15,613 bases of DNA from UBA3775 sp964584255 (lineage in GTDB: Bacteria; Bacillota; Clostridia; Lachnospirales; Lachnospiraceae): assembly GCA_964584255.1 (NCBI GenBank), contig CAZOZM010000026.1, positions 1 to 15,613 of the forward strand, in the 5' to 3' direction. Both the position numbers and the translations under genes were made by a program. Positions 1 through 6,408 of this stretch are shown piece by piece (within the stretch, counting starts at the first letter, position 1; each line of letters begins with the position of its first letter). The notes beneath the pieces are model-generated. The model had not been told where the DNA came from and ran no database searches. It saw nothing but the letters and a program-made list of their open reading frames with translations.

Positions 1-79
1 TGCTCACCTGCATCTCCTCCCGGAGTGCCTTTCGGCAAGCTTATTCTCTGCGGTGTTTGTTGCCTTTCCGCGTCAGCAA
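1..79 (-). other. structured 5' leader of an off-window highly transcribed gene
   Basis: This is the predicted start of the transcript made by the strong leftward promoter at 85-113. Read on the minus strand it can form three small hairpins. The first pairs GCGG with CCGC (68-71 with 50-53). The second is TGCC-GAAA-GGCA (26-37). The third is CTCC-GGGA-GGAG (14-25) and directly abuts the second. The last two have GNRA tetraloops. A GGAGG at 16-20 (minus strand) precedes an ATG at 11-13 and a GTG at 5-7, so a protein start cannot be excluded; the third hairpin would then mask its ribosome binding site. I recognise no known riboswitch core. An rRNA or tRNA operon leader is the other reading. Confidence 0.4.
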
Positions 80-84
80 GGGGC

Positions 85-113
85 ATTATATCACCCGACC
101 TTTTCAATGTCAA
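85..113 (-). promoter_or_regulatory. consensus sigma-A promoter firing leftward out of the window
   Basis: On the minus strand the -35 is TTGACA (108-113) and the -10 is TATAAT (85-90). The spacer is exactly 17 bp and TG precedes the -10 by one base (extended -10). Both hexamers are perfect matches. Transcription should start near position 78. A promoter of this strength is typical of stable-RNA operons; that identity is inferred, because the transcribed gene is off the window. Confidence 0.85.
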
Positions 114-117
114 CACC

Positions 118-145
118 TTTTTTTAAGTTTTTTTGACCTTTTTTT
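118..145 (-). promoter_or_regulatory. three phased A7 tracts, UP-element-like
   Basis: Immediately upstream of the -35 the minus strand carries three A7 runs (118-124, 128-134, 139-145). Their starts are 10 and 11 bp apart, i.e. in phase with the DNA helix. The runs span roughly -40 to -67 of the predicted start. This matches the position and composition of UP elements bound by the RNA polymerase alpha C-terminal domain, and of intrinsically bent DNA upstream of rRNA promoters. Confidence 0.6.
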
Positions 146-197
146 CCGGCCTCTATAAGATGTGTTTTTACTAAATTTCAGGCACAAGATACACTTC

Positions 198-671
198 TTA
201 TTTCCCCGGAAGATATTTATCAAGTATCAGCTCCACGAAATTATTTTCATATATTTCGTTCAGAATTTCCTGCTCTTTTATGCCGTCAATAAGCTGAGCG
301 GACCATGCTGCTTCAGGAAATCTTCCGACAATTGCAAACAACATGAAAATACAGAGCATACCCAGAATGAATCCTGTCATTCCTCCCAAAACTTTATTCG
401 CCGTTGAAATTATCGGCAGCCTTGCCAGGAGGTTTAATGATACCCCTGCCACGGCAATTGATATATATATAAGAAGAAAGACTGCAACAAAACACAGGAT
501 GTCCGCTTTACTGCCTTTCCCGAATATACCGCTGAACATTGTTGTTATAACAAGGGAAAATGCTACGGACACAATGTATGCCGCCGTTCCGATGAGACAT
601 TTTACAAATCCCGCATGCATTCCCGCAAGTATCATCAGCAGTAAAAATACCGGCACTGCCACTACTATCAT
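198..671 (-). CDS. CvpA family membrane protein
   Basis: This 157-aa protein is almost entirely hydrophobic, with about four membrane segments (roughly residues 2-22, 28-48, 58-82 and 95-115) and a short soluble tail. Length, topology and the glycine-rich segment near residues 95-105 fit the CvpA/colicin V production family. Members sit in the cytoplasmic membrane; their role is poorly defined. The start ATG (669-671) overlaps the stop of the upstream DUF5711 gene (ATGA), which indicates translational coupling and a shared transcript. No terminator was seen after the stop codon, although the strong leftward promoter begins only about 50 bp further on. The family call is by overall pattern, not by a catalytic motif. 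Confidence 0.75.
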   Translation of the reverse strand: MIVVAVPVFLLLMILAGMHAGFVKCLIGTAAYIVSVAFSLVITTMFSGIFGKGSKADILCFVAVFLLIYISIAVAGVSLNLLARLPIISTANKVLGGMTGFILGMLCIFMLFAIVGRFPEAAWSAQLIDGIKEQEILNEIYENNFVELILDKYLPGK

Positions 672-1813
672 TTTTCTTTTTCCTCTTCCGAAGTCTTCAG
701 CTCTATTGTCTGCACAGACTTCTCTCCTACTATCATATAGGTTTTCTTTCCGTCTACCGAGAGTATCTCTGTTATGTCCATTGAGAATTCTATTCTGGCT
801 TTGTCATTTCCGTTAATTCTGGCAATATACAGCTCGGTTCCTTCATAGAAAATCATATCCGAGCCGCTTATTTTGAAATGGGCATACTTCTTTTCCAGAT
901 TTTTCGTGTACTTTTTTTCACCTTTTTCATTATAAACTTCACATCTTCTCGCGCCGGCTTCATCTTTCAGGACGATGCCTATATATTCGCTGTCAACAGA
1001 TATTGCTTCTATTGTGTCGGTTATTTCAATGTCTTTAAGCTCGCGCTCATATTCTTCCATTTCAAAAACCGTAAGCCCACAATCCGAAAATACGGCTACA
1101 TGGTCGTTGCCCATAAAGTCTATGTCTGCCACGATTCTGTCTTCATATTTATTTATTCCGACAAGGTTATCAACATAGTTTGAGCCTACGTCACCAAAGT
1201 TATAGAAGGCGAGTTTGTTTCGAAGCACGTTTTCTTCAAGATATGCATAGCTTGTCACCAGTTTTTGACCGTTTTCCGATATTGCCATGGCTACCGGAAT
1301 ACCGTCTTTATCTACTATGGTTTCTTTTTTCGCTATCATGTCGCCATCTATTGTATAGAGGACAATATAATCTTCCGTTCCCGCATCCATCCAGACTGCA
1401 GTTATTCCAAGGTCCGCAACCGCTATCTGCTGAATCGGTTTCTCAGTTGTTATACGGTTAACCTTTCCGGTTCCGTCCATTACATAGAGATCAACCGAGC
1501 CTTTGTCTGCGACCGCTGAGTAATTTCCACATACGTCACCTATCGGATTACTCATTTCATAGGAAACGTTCCATTCTTCCTTGCCGTTACTGTTATAGGA
1601 AGAAACTCCGTCTCTTGTATACTTGATTACGTTTTTTTCGCCCGTTCTGAACGACACGTCTCCCGCCCCGTTGAATTCCACCGTTGCCTTAACCGTATAC
1701 GAGTTATATGTTTTTCCTCTGTGTTTCAAAAACCACGCTCCGACACATACAAGTGCGACAGCTATTATGGCTATTACCACTCCGATAATTATTTTCTTTA
1801 TGTGTTTTCTCAT
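668..1813 (-). CDS. DUF5711-like membrane-anchored extracytoplasmic beta-propeller protein
   Basis: The 381-aa protein has a basic N-terminus and one membrane segment (about residues 8-29), followed by a large domain predicted to be outside the cell. That domain is made of short repeated beta-strand patterns (for example runs ending in DGTGK, IDGD, NEKGEKKY, INGN), typical of WD40/PQQ-like propellers. Architecture and pairing with a CvpA gene match the DUF5711 proteins of Lachnospiraceae, whose function is unknown. The ATG start lies about 60 bp downstream of a good promoter (1871-1898). The ribosome binding site is weak (GGGAAG about 10 nt before the ATG). It overlaps cvpA by 4 nt. An extracellular sensing or scaffold role is only a guess. 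Confidence 0.7.
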   Translation of the reverse strand: MRKHIKKIIIGVVIAIIAVALVCVGAWFLKHRGKTYNSYTVKATVEFNGAGDVSFRTGEKNVIKYTRDGVSSYNSNGKEEWNVSYEMSNPIGDVCGNYSAVADKGSVDLYVMDGTGKVNRITTEKPIQQIAVADLGITAVWMDAGTEDYIVLYTIDGDMIAKKETIVDKDGIPVAMAISENGQKLVTSYAYLEENVLRNKLAFYNFGDVGSNYVDNLVGINKYEDRIVADIDFMGNDHVAVFSDCGLTVFEMEEYERELKDIEITDTIEAISVDSEYIGIVLKDEAGARRCEVYNEKGEKKYTKNLEKKYAHFKISGSDMIFYEGTELYIARINGNDKARIEFSMDITEILSVDGKKTYMIVGEKSVQTIELKTSEEEKEK

Positions 1814-1870
1814 CAGACGAAGACTTCCCTTCTTTGCATCTGCAGTTTACAATCTGCTTTTATACCGGAT

Positions 1871-1898
1871 ATTATACCATAGAAAGCCCTTTTTGCAA
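1871..1898 (-). promoter_or_regulatory. sigma-A promoter for the DUF5711-cvpA pair
   Basis: On the minus strand the -10 is TATAAT (1871-1876) with an extended TG one base upstream, and the -35 is TTGCAA (1893-1898) with a 16-bp spacer. It lies in the gap between the MPN-like gene and the DUF5711 gene, and no terminator hairpin is visible in that gap, so read-through from the upstream gene may also occur. Confidence 0.65.
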
Positions 1899-1911
1899 TC
1901 TTACGATACCA

Positions 1912-2667
1912 CTAAATCAGCTTTCTTCCGAGGTACTCCTTCAGCCATTCCATAATTTCTCCGAGGTTTGTGTAATAATTTTGTACAAAATCCGTCATTT
2001 GCAGTACGGCTCCGACAAACAGTGCCAGTGTAAGAAATATTCCCCCTCCCAATTTGATTTTTCTTCTATCTGCTCTGTTTATAAATTCGAGTATTCCTTC
2101 CAATGTCTGTTTATTCTTCAATCTGTGTGCATCAGCCAGAATATATTCCTGCATTTCCTGATTTTTTTCGTAGTACAGAATATAGCCGCCATATAATCGG
2201 AATCCGTCTCCGCAATAGCTGTATATTTTAAACCTGCCGTTTTCATGTCCTGCCGTCACCACCAGTCCCACTATGTCTCCGAAGATTTTCTCATGTATAT
2301 CCAGCATTTCCGAATAATCCGTCCTTCCGTTCCTTCCGGTATATATCCACCCCACCGGTTCCAGCTCCGGAAAATATTTTACATTTATTTTCTCTATTTC
2401 TTTAGCCGGATTATAATTGCGTTTCTTCAGTATATTATTTCCCGGCAGAGATGCTGCTCCGCTTATGTTTATTGATGTGCAGTTTTTTATCGAGCTGAAT
2501 TTTCCGAAGAGGATTTCAATTTCCTTTCCTCTGCTGCCCAGATTTCCTGTTATGTAACTCTTTACATAATCTTCAATAAATATTCTCACATCCCGATCCG
2601 GCCGTCCCACCAGAGTTTCATTTCGGGAATTTTCATATACTTCCATCATTCCATTTTTACGGTGCAC
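1912..2667 (-). CDS. C-terminally membrane-anchored protein with degenerate MPN/JAB-like domain
   Basis: A 251-aa protein (from the GTG) with a soluble N-terminal part of about 200 residues, one membrane segment (about 206-223) and an amphipathic tail. Residues 50-150 read like an MPN/JAB fold: an EIEILFGK strand, a strand ending in ASLPG, then VGWIYTG (105-111) where active JAMM enzymes have GW-x-H-x-H. Both histidine ligands are replaced (Y109, G111), so it would be an inactive MPN-minus domain. The fold call is inference. The start is uncertain: the GTG lacks a well-spaced ribosome binding site (GGGAGG is about 23 nt away), and two ATGs at 2647-2649 and 2644-2646 are alternatives. Neighbours do not reveal a function. 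Confidence 0.6.
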   Translation of the reverse strand: MHRKNGMMEVYENSRNETLVGRPDRDVRIFIEDYVKSYITGNLGSRGKEIEILFGKFSSIKNCTSINISGAASLPGNNILKKRNYNPAKEIEKINVKYFPELEPVGWIYTGRNGRTDYSEMLDIHEKIFGDIVGLVVTAGHENGRFKIYSYCGDGFRLYGGYILYYEKNQEMQEYILADAHRLKNKQTLEGILEFINRADRRKIKLGGGIFLTLALFVGAVLQMTDFVQNYYTNLGEIMEWLKEYLGRKLI

Positions 2668-2805
2668 TGCTTTTTTTGCGACACACTCGTCCTCCCTGTT
2701 CCGATTATACTCATCTGCCCGGGCGTTTTTTGTCCTTTTCTGCCGTGGCCGGGGTTTCCCTGTGTCTTTTTCTTTTATTTTTCTCCCTTCTCTCCTTTTT
2801 ACATG

Positions 2806-2834
2806 GTTTATTTTACCAAATGCGGGAAATACTT
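2806..2834 (+). promoter_or_regulatory. possible forespore (sigma-F-like) promoter for yyaC
   Basis: The -10-like element GGAAATACTT (2825-2834) matches nine of ten positions of the sigma-F pattern GGnnAnAHTR. A GTTTA lies 14 bp upstream (2806-2810), one mismatch from GYATA. It is 28 bp from the yyaC start. No sigma-A-like promoter was seen here on the plus strand. This is weak pattern evidence supported by the sporulation nature of the gene. Confidence 0.3.
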
Positions 2835-2862
2835 AAACAATCATATAAGTTGGAGGTCCTTC

Positions 2863-3459
2863 ATGTTTTCATCCGAAAGCTCTGTATCAGCACATGTTAC
2901 AAAGCCTGTACGCTCCCTTTATTTCAGACCGTTCGAGCCTTACGGGCTTGAGGCTTTTTCAGAATGTTTGGCCGATTTTTATCTTTGCAGTCTGAAAAAG
3001 GGACAGGCTCTCGTTTTTCTCTGTATAGGCAGTGACCGCATAACCGGGGACAGTCTCGGTCCCATAATCGGTCATCTGCTGAAAAAGTCCGGCTGTCGTG
3101 CCTTCATTTACGGCGACCTTTCTTCCCCGGTTCATGCCGGCAACCTCATTAAGACCCTTGACCGAATCCGCCTTATCCACGGAAATGCTTTTATCATTGC
3201 CATTGATGCATCCGTCGGCCGTACTTCTCATGTCGGCTGTGTAAGTGTTTCCGATGCTTCCCTGTTTCCCGGTTCGGGCGTGGGAAAGCGTCTTCCGTCA
3301 GTTGGCAGCATAAGCATAACCGGCATAGTAAGCAGTTTTTCTCCGTCTCCTGCCTCTTCTCTCAATGAAACACGTCTTCATTCAGTTTTCACCCTTTCGG
3401 AATTTATTTTTGAGGGAATAAAAAAAGCAGGACTTTTGTATCCGGCTGTTATGCATTAA
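2863..3459 (+). CDS. yyaC: YyaC family spore protease-like protein (GPR-related)
   Basis: A 198-aa protein of the YyaC/DUF1256 family, which shares the fold of the germination protease GPR and is found only in spore formers. Diagnostic stretches are the N-terminal half motif CIGSDRITGDSLGP, a following GDLSSPVHAGN segment, and IIAIDASVGR. The aspartates in CIGSDR and AIDAS are the likely active-site acids by analogy with GPR. The ATG at 2863 is chosen because GGAGG ends 6 nt before it; the reading frame is open further upstream but without a ribosome binding site. It is transcribed against its neighbours, divergent from the MPN-like gene and convergent with recR. Substrate is unknown. Confidence 0.88.
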   Translation: MFSSESSVSAHVTKPVRSLYFRPFEPYGLEAFSECLADFYLCSLKKGQALVFLCIGSDRITGDSLGPIIGHLLKKSGCRAFIYGDLSSPVHAGNLIKTLDRIRLIHGNAFIIAIDASVGRTSHVGCVSVSDASLFPGSGVGKRLPSVGSISITGIVSSFSPSPASSLNETRLHSVFTLSEFIFEGIKKAGLLYPAVMH

Positions 3460-3469
3460 ACGCACAAAC

Positions 3470-3506
3470 AGTCTGATACAGACTTCCTGCTTTTGTCTGA
3501 ATTTTT
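3470..3506. terminator. terminator region between convergent yyaC and recR
   Basis: On the plus strand CAGAC (3479-3483) pairs with GTCTG (3495-3499) and is followed after AA by a T6 run (3501-3506), a plausible rho-independent terminator for yyaC. An alternative 6-bp hairpin, AGTCTG-ATA-CAGACT (3470-3484), competes with it. A long-range arm at 3423-3432 inside the yyaC end is perfectly complementary to 3485-3494. For recR (minus strand) the T-run after the hairpin is poor. Confidence 0.55.
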
Positions 3507-3512
3507 TGTAAA

Positions 3513-4109
3513 TTACAGTGTTATTCTTCCTTCAAGTGCCCTTAGAAGTGTCACTTCATCAATATATTCCAAGTCTCCGCCCACGGGAACTCCGCTGGCA
3601 ATCCTCGAAACTTTTATTCCCGTCGGTTTCACGAGTTTGGAAATATACATTGCTGTCGCTTCTCCTTCAAGACTTGAGTTGGTTGCAATAATAAGCTCTT
3701 CCACATCTCCCTCAAGCCTTACTATCAGCTCCTTGAGTTTTATATCTTTCGGGCCTATTCCCAGCATCGGTGATATCGCGCCGTGAAGGATGTGATAAAC
3801 GCCGTTATATTTGCCTGTTTTTTCATATGCAGCCATGTCCTGAGGTGTTTCCACCACCATTATCTGGGCATGATTTCTTTTCTGATTACTGCATATCGGA
3901 CATAATTCCGAGTCCGTAAGATTATAGCAGCAGCTGCAGTATCTTATGGTTTCCCTGGCAACATTTATCGTTTCCGTAAGGTTTTTCACCTGATCCTTCG
4001 GCATGTTTATGATGTGGTATGCCAATCGTGATGCTGATTTTGTGCCTATCCCCGGAAGCTTACCCAATTCCTGTGCCAGCTTTCCGATACAATCACTATA
4101 ATAATTCAA
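3513..4109 (-). CDS. recR: recombination mediator RecR
   Basis: RecR works with RecF and RecO to load RecA onto gapped DNA in the cytoplasm. The 198-aa length is standard. Domains in order: N-terminal helix-hairpin-helix (LGKLPGIGTKSASRLAYHI, about 15-33), a four-cysteine zinc finger (C58-x2-C61-x8-C70-x2-C73), a Toprim domain from about residue 82 (VVETPQD, then ATNSSLEGEATAMYI), and the conserved end SRIASGVPVGGDLEYID. The start is a TTG, supported by AGGAG 7 nt upstream; no ATG is near. It follows ybaB by 21 nt in the conserved dnaX-ybaB-recR order and is likely co-transcribed with ybaB from the promoter at 4509-4537. Confidence 0.97.
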   Translation of the reverse strand: MNYYSDCIGKLAQELGKLPGIGTKSASRLAYHIINMPKDQVKNLTETINVARETIRYCSCCYNLTDSELCPICSNQKRNHAQIMVVETPQDMAAYEKTGKYNGVYHILHGAISPMLGIGPKDIKLKELIVRLEGDVEELIIATNSSLEGEATAMYISKLVKPTGIKVSRIASGVPVGGDLEYIDEVTLLRALEGRITL

Positions 4110-4130
4110 ATCTGTTCTCCTATTTATATG

Positions 4131-4475
4131 TTAGAACGGAAATCCGGAAAGTCCTCCCGCAAGTGATCCCATTGCCGCCTGCTGTTCCTCTTCCATACTC
4201 TTGAATGCTTCGTTTACCGCTGCCATAATGAGGTCCTGGAGCATTTCAATGTCATCCGGGTCTACTGCTTCCGGTGCAATTGTTATTGACGTAACCTGTT
4301 TTTCTCCCGATACTTTTACCTTAACAACTCCGCCGCCTGCTGCAGCTTCCCATTCCTTGCTTGCAAGTTCAGCCTGCTTTTCCTCCATCTGTCTCTGCAT
4401 CTTCTGAGCCTGCTTCATAAGATTGTTCATATTTCCCGGCATCTGTCCCATGCCGAATCCGCCTCTTTTTGCCAT
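4131..4475 (-). CDS. ybaB: YbaB/EbfC family nucleoid-associated protein
   Basis: A 114-aa DNA-binding protein of the YbaB/EbfC family, which forms dimers with a tweezer-like shape and coats the nucleoid. It shows the glycine/methionine-rich N-terminus (GGFGMGQMPGNMNNL), a long helix rich in Q, K and E (about 18-42), the VVKVKVSG strand (about 50-57), the conserved APEAVDPDDIEMLQDLI segment (about 68-84), and a C-terminal helix ending in GLSGFPF. The start ATG follows AAAGGAG by 8 nt. It lies between dnaX and recR, as in most Firmicutes, with its own promoter in the 81-nt gap after dnaX. Confidence 0.95.
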   Translation of the reverse strand: MAKRGGFGMGQMPGNMNNLMKQAQKMQRQMEEKQAELASKEWEAAAGGGVVKVKVSGEKQVTSITIAPEAVDPDDIEMLQDLIMAAVNEAFKSMEEEQQAAMGSLAGGLSGFPF

Positions 4476-4508
4476 AATTTTGTCTCCTTTAGCATTGTTA
4501 TTGTGTTA

Positions 4509-4537
4509 ATTATATTGTTTCATGGTTATATTTGCAA
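4509..4537 (-). promoter_or_regulatory. sigma-A promoter for ybaB-recR
   Basis: On the minus strand the -35 is TTGCAA (4532-4537) and the -10 is a perfect TATAAT (4509-4514), with a 17-bp spacer. It sits in the dnaX-ybaB gap, about 34 bp before the ybaB ATG, giving ybaB-recR an expression source independent of dnaX. Confidence 0.75.
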
Positions 4538-4538
4538 G

Positions 4539-4558
4539 GATTAAGTTCTGCCTTAATC
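4539..4558. other. hairpin at the dnaX stop codon
   Basis: GATTAAG and CTTAATC form a perfect 7-bp stem around a 6-nt loop. It overlaps the dnaX stop codon and ends one base before the ybaB -35. No T-run follows, so it is more likely a weak attenuator or mRNA 3'-end structure than a full terminator. Confidence 0.4.
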
Positions 4559-6140
4559 ACCTTACTTCGATAGGTACATTTGCAAACCGTGCCATCAGAT
4601 TTTCCAGATTGACATGAACCTTTTTATTGGTACCGCCATCCTTATTTTCCAGGTCATATTTTACTTTCACCTGTTTTTGGATTTTTTTCTTTATTATATT
4701 CGGCACTATTTCCTTTCTTCCGGTTTCATTCGGATCAGACACATATTTATATCCCATATCATCCTTGAAGATAATCAACAGTTCTCCGTCAGGTGTAATG
4801 CTTAATGTCGAGTTTATAAGGAAGTTTCTGTATGGATTATCTACTTCCTTCCTTATTTCAGGCCAGATGTCAACGACCTCTTTTATGTCTTCCGGAAGTG
4901 CCTCCGGCACATATACATATTCGGCTTCCTGTGCCTCTTTTTTCGGGTCTGCCGGATTTTCTTCCGGAATAAAACCTTTCTTTTTTATCTCCGAAAGCTG
5001 TTCTTCAAGAATCCTTATTCTGTCAGCCAGTGCCGCATTATTTTCCTCCAATTGAGGTCTGCACATTTTTATTATTTCCGTTTCTATCAGAACACGTTTT
5101 TGAGTTGCATATCTGAGCCTGTTTGTCAGTTCACAGCACAGAGATATGTATCTCATCAGCATTCCATGGTCATAAATCTTCGATTCACAATTAAGTATCT
5201 CCATCTGTTCCCTGCTGACTTCCAGAAGTTCGCTGATGTCTCTGTCTCCGGATGCAAGAAGCAGGTTTCTCATGTACCATGTAAAGTCTACCACGAAACG
5301 TGACAGATCTTTTCCCTCAACAACCTGCTCTTCTATTATCTTCATGCAGTTTTCCACATTTTCATTCTTTATGCTTCTGAGAAGTTCTGCAAACACGTCA
5401 ACTTCCGTAGTTCCGAGTATGTCTATTACTTTATCATATGTCAGCTTTTCTCCGAAATAAAAAGCTACACATCTTTCGAGCAGACTTAAAGAGTCTCGCA
5501 TCGAGCCCTCGCCGCATTTAGCCACATATTTCAGGGCTTCATTTTCATATTCTATTCCTTCTTTGGTGCAAAGCTCCTTTAATCTGTCCGTAATTACATT
5601 CAGACTGATTCGCTTGAAGTCATATCTCTGACATCTCGAAAGTATTGTAATCGGTATCATATGTGCTTCGGTGGTCGCAAGAATAAATACAACATATGAC
5701 GGCGGTTCTTCCAATGTTTTCAGAAGCGCATTAAATGCTCCTATCGACAGGGAATGTACCTCGTCTATAATGTATACGCGATACGAGCCTTCCGTAGGTG
5801 AATACCTTACTTCATCAACTATTCGTCTGATACTGTCAACGCCATTATTTGATGCAGCGTCAATTTCCATTACATTCATTGATGCACCCGACAATATGCT
5901 CTTACATACCGCACATTCGTTGCATGGGTTTCCGTCTACCGGATGTTCACAGTTTATTGCCCTTGCCAGTATCTTGGCCACACTGGTTTTTCCGGTTCCT
6001 CTTGTTCCGCAGAAAAGATAGGCGTGACCGATTCTGTCACTTTTAATCTGATTTGTAAGTGTTTTTACTATCGGATCCTGACCTTTCACATCGTCAAAAG
6101 TTTCAGGTCTGAATTTTCTGTATAGTGCCTGATATGCCAT
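4557..6140 (-). CDS. dnaX: DNA polymerase III subunit gamma/tau
   Basis: Clamp-loader ATPase of the replisome (527 aa). Visible: AYQALYRKFRP N-terminus, Walker A GTRGTGKT (45-52), zinc-binding cysteines C64, C73, C76 and C79, Walker B/DExx as DEVH (126-129), sensor 1 with the LEEPPSYVVFILATTE block, and the arginine-finger SRC motif (ILSRCQRYDF). Domain III follows, then a charged linker (about 370-410) and a C-terminal tau-type domain. The ATG is preceded by GAGG 6 nt away, inside the end of the 88-aa gene, and the two reading frames are separated by 1 nt. An A AAA AAG heptamer at codons 385-387 could give a shorter gamma-like product by -1 frameshifting. Followed by ybaB and recR in the standard order. 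Confidence 0.98.
   Translation of the reverse strand: MAYQALYRKFRPETFDDVKGQDPIVKTLTNQIKSDRIGHAYLFCGTRGTGKTSVAKILARAINCEHPVDGNPCNECAVCKSILSGASMNVMEIDAASNNGVDSIRRIVDEVRYSPTEGSYRVYIIDEVHSLSIGAFNALLKTLEEPPSYVVFILATTEAHMIPITILSRCQRYDFKRISLNVITDRLKELCTKEGIEYENEALKYVAKCGEGSMRDSLSLLERCVAFYFGEKLTYDKVIDILGTTEVDVFAELLRSIKNENVENCMKIIEEQVVEGKDLSRFVVDFTWYMRNLLLASGDRDISELLEVSREQMEILNCESKIYDHGMLMRYISLCCELTNRLRYATQKRVLIETEIIKMCRPQLEENNAALADRIRILEEQLSEIKKKGFIPEENPADPKKEAQEAEYVYVPEALPEDIKEVVDIWPEIRKEVDNPYRNFLINSTLSITPDGELLIIFKDDMGYKYVSDPNETGRKEIVPNIIKKKIQKQVKVKYDLENKDGGTNKKVHVNLENLMARFANVPIEVR
4980..4986 (-). other. candidate -1 frameshift slippery heptamer in dnaX
   Basis: On the minus strand codons 385-387 read ATA AAA AAG, so the heptamer A AAA AAG is in the zero frame, the same one used in E. 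coli dnaX. A GGAG lies 3 nt upstream. A 5-bp hairpin (CCGGA/TCCGG) begins about 12 nt downstream. A -1 shift would add 36 codons before TGA, giving about 423 residues. Spacing of the stimulators is not ideal, so function is unproven. Confidence 0.4.
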
Positions 6141-6141
6141 A

Positions 6142-6408
6142 TCAATCCTCTTCTATCACCATGATTTCAAGATAGTCAAAATCAATGGCTTCAACAAAAC
6201 TGTCTGCCGTAAATCTGCATCTTGAATGTCTTTTAAAATCCTTTATGTTCGAATCCAGCCAGATTGGTATGGCCAGATCCCACTCGGAGCATGCTTTCTC
6301 CACTCCTTTAAATATCTTCGAAGTACGATTTGTGTCCTCATCTGATTCGTAGACCATATCCCTCAGAAGATGATTATTTTTCCATTCCTTTATCCAGAGT
6401 CTGAACAT
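6142..6408 (-). CDS. conserved small acidic protein between rhomboid and dnaX
   Basis: An 88-aa soluble protein with no membrane segment or signal peptide. It opens with a tryptophan- and lysine-rich strand (RLWIKEWKNNHLLRD), has a central helix (KIFKGVEKACSEWDLAIPIWLD), and ends in the compact FDYLEIMVIEED. I recall similar hypothetical proteins next to dnaX in Lachnospiraceae but know no function or named domain with confidence. Its ATG overlaps the rhomboid stop (TAATG), indicating translational coupling, and its stop lies 1 nt before the dnaX ATG. This tight packing suggests expression in fixed ratio with dnaX. Confidence 0.8.
   Translation of the reverse strand: MFRLWIKEWKNNHLLRDMVYESDEDTNRTSKIFKGVEKACSEWDLAIPIWLDSNIKDFKRHSRCRFTADSFVEAIDFDYLEIMVIEED

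Noticed and set aside
150..197. Imperfect inverted repeat after the cvpA stop as a terminator
   Set aside because: The arms match only partly and there is no clean stem followed by a T-run.
2704..2734. TATAAT on the minus strand upstream of the MPN-like gene
   Set aside because: The only -35 candidate (GGACAA) is 19 bp away and poor, and the predicted start would overlap the GGGAGG at 2691-2696. It may still be the promoter, but the evidence is too weak to list.
4938..4943. Second A6 run in dnaX (codons CCG AAA AAA GAG) as a slippery site
   Set aside because: It does not have the X XXY YYZ arrangement in the zero frame, unlike the A AAA AAG heptamer about 40 nt upstream.
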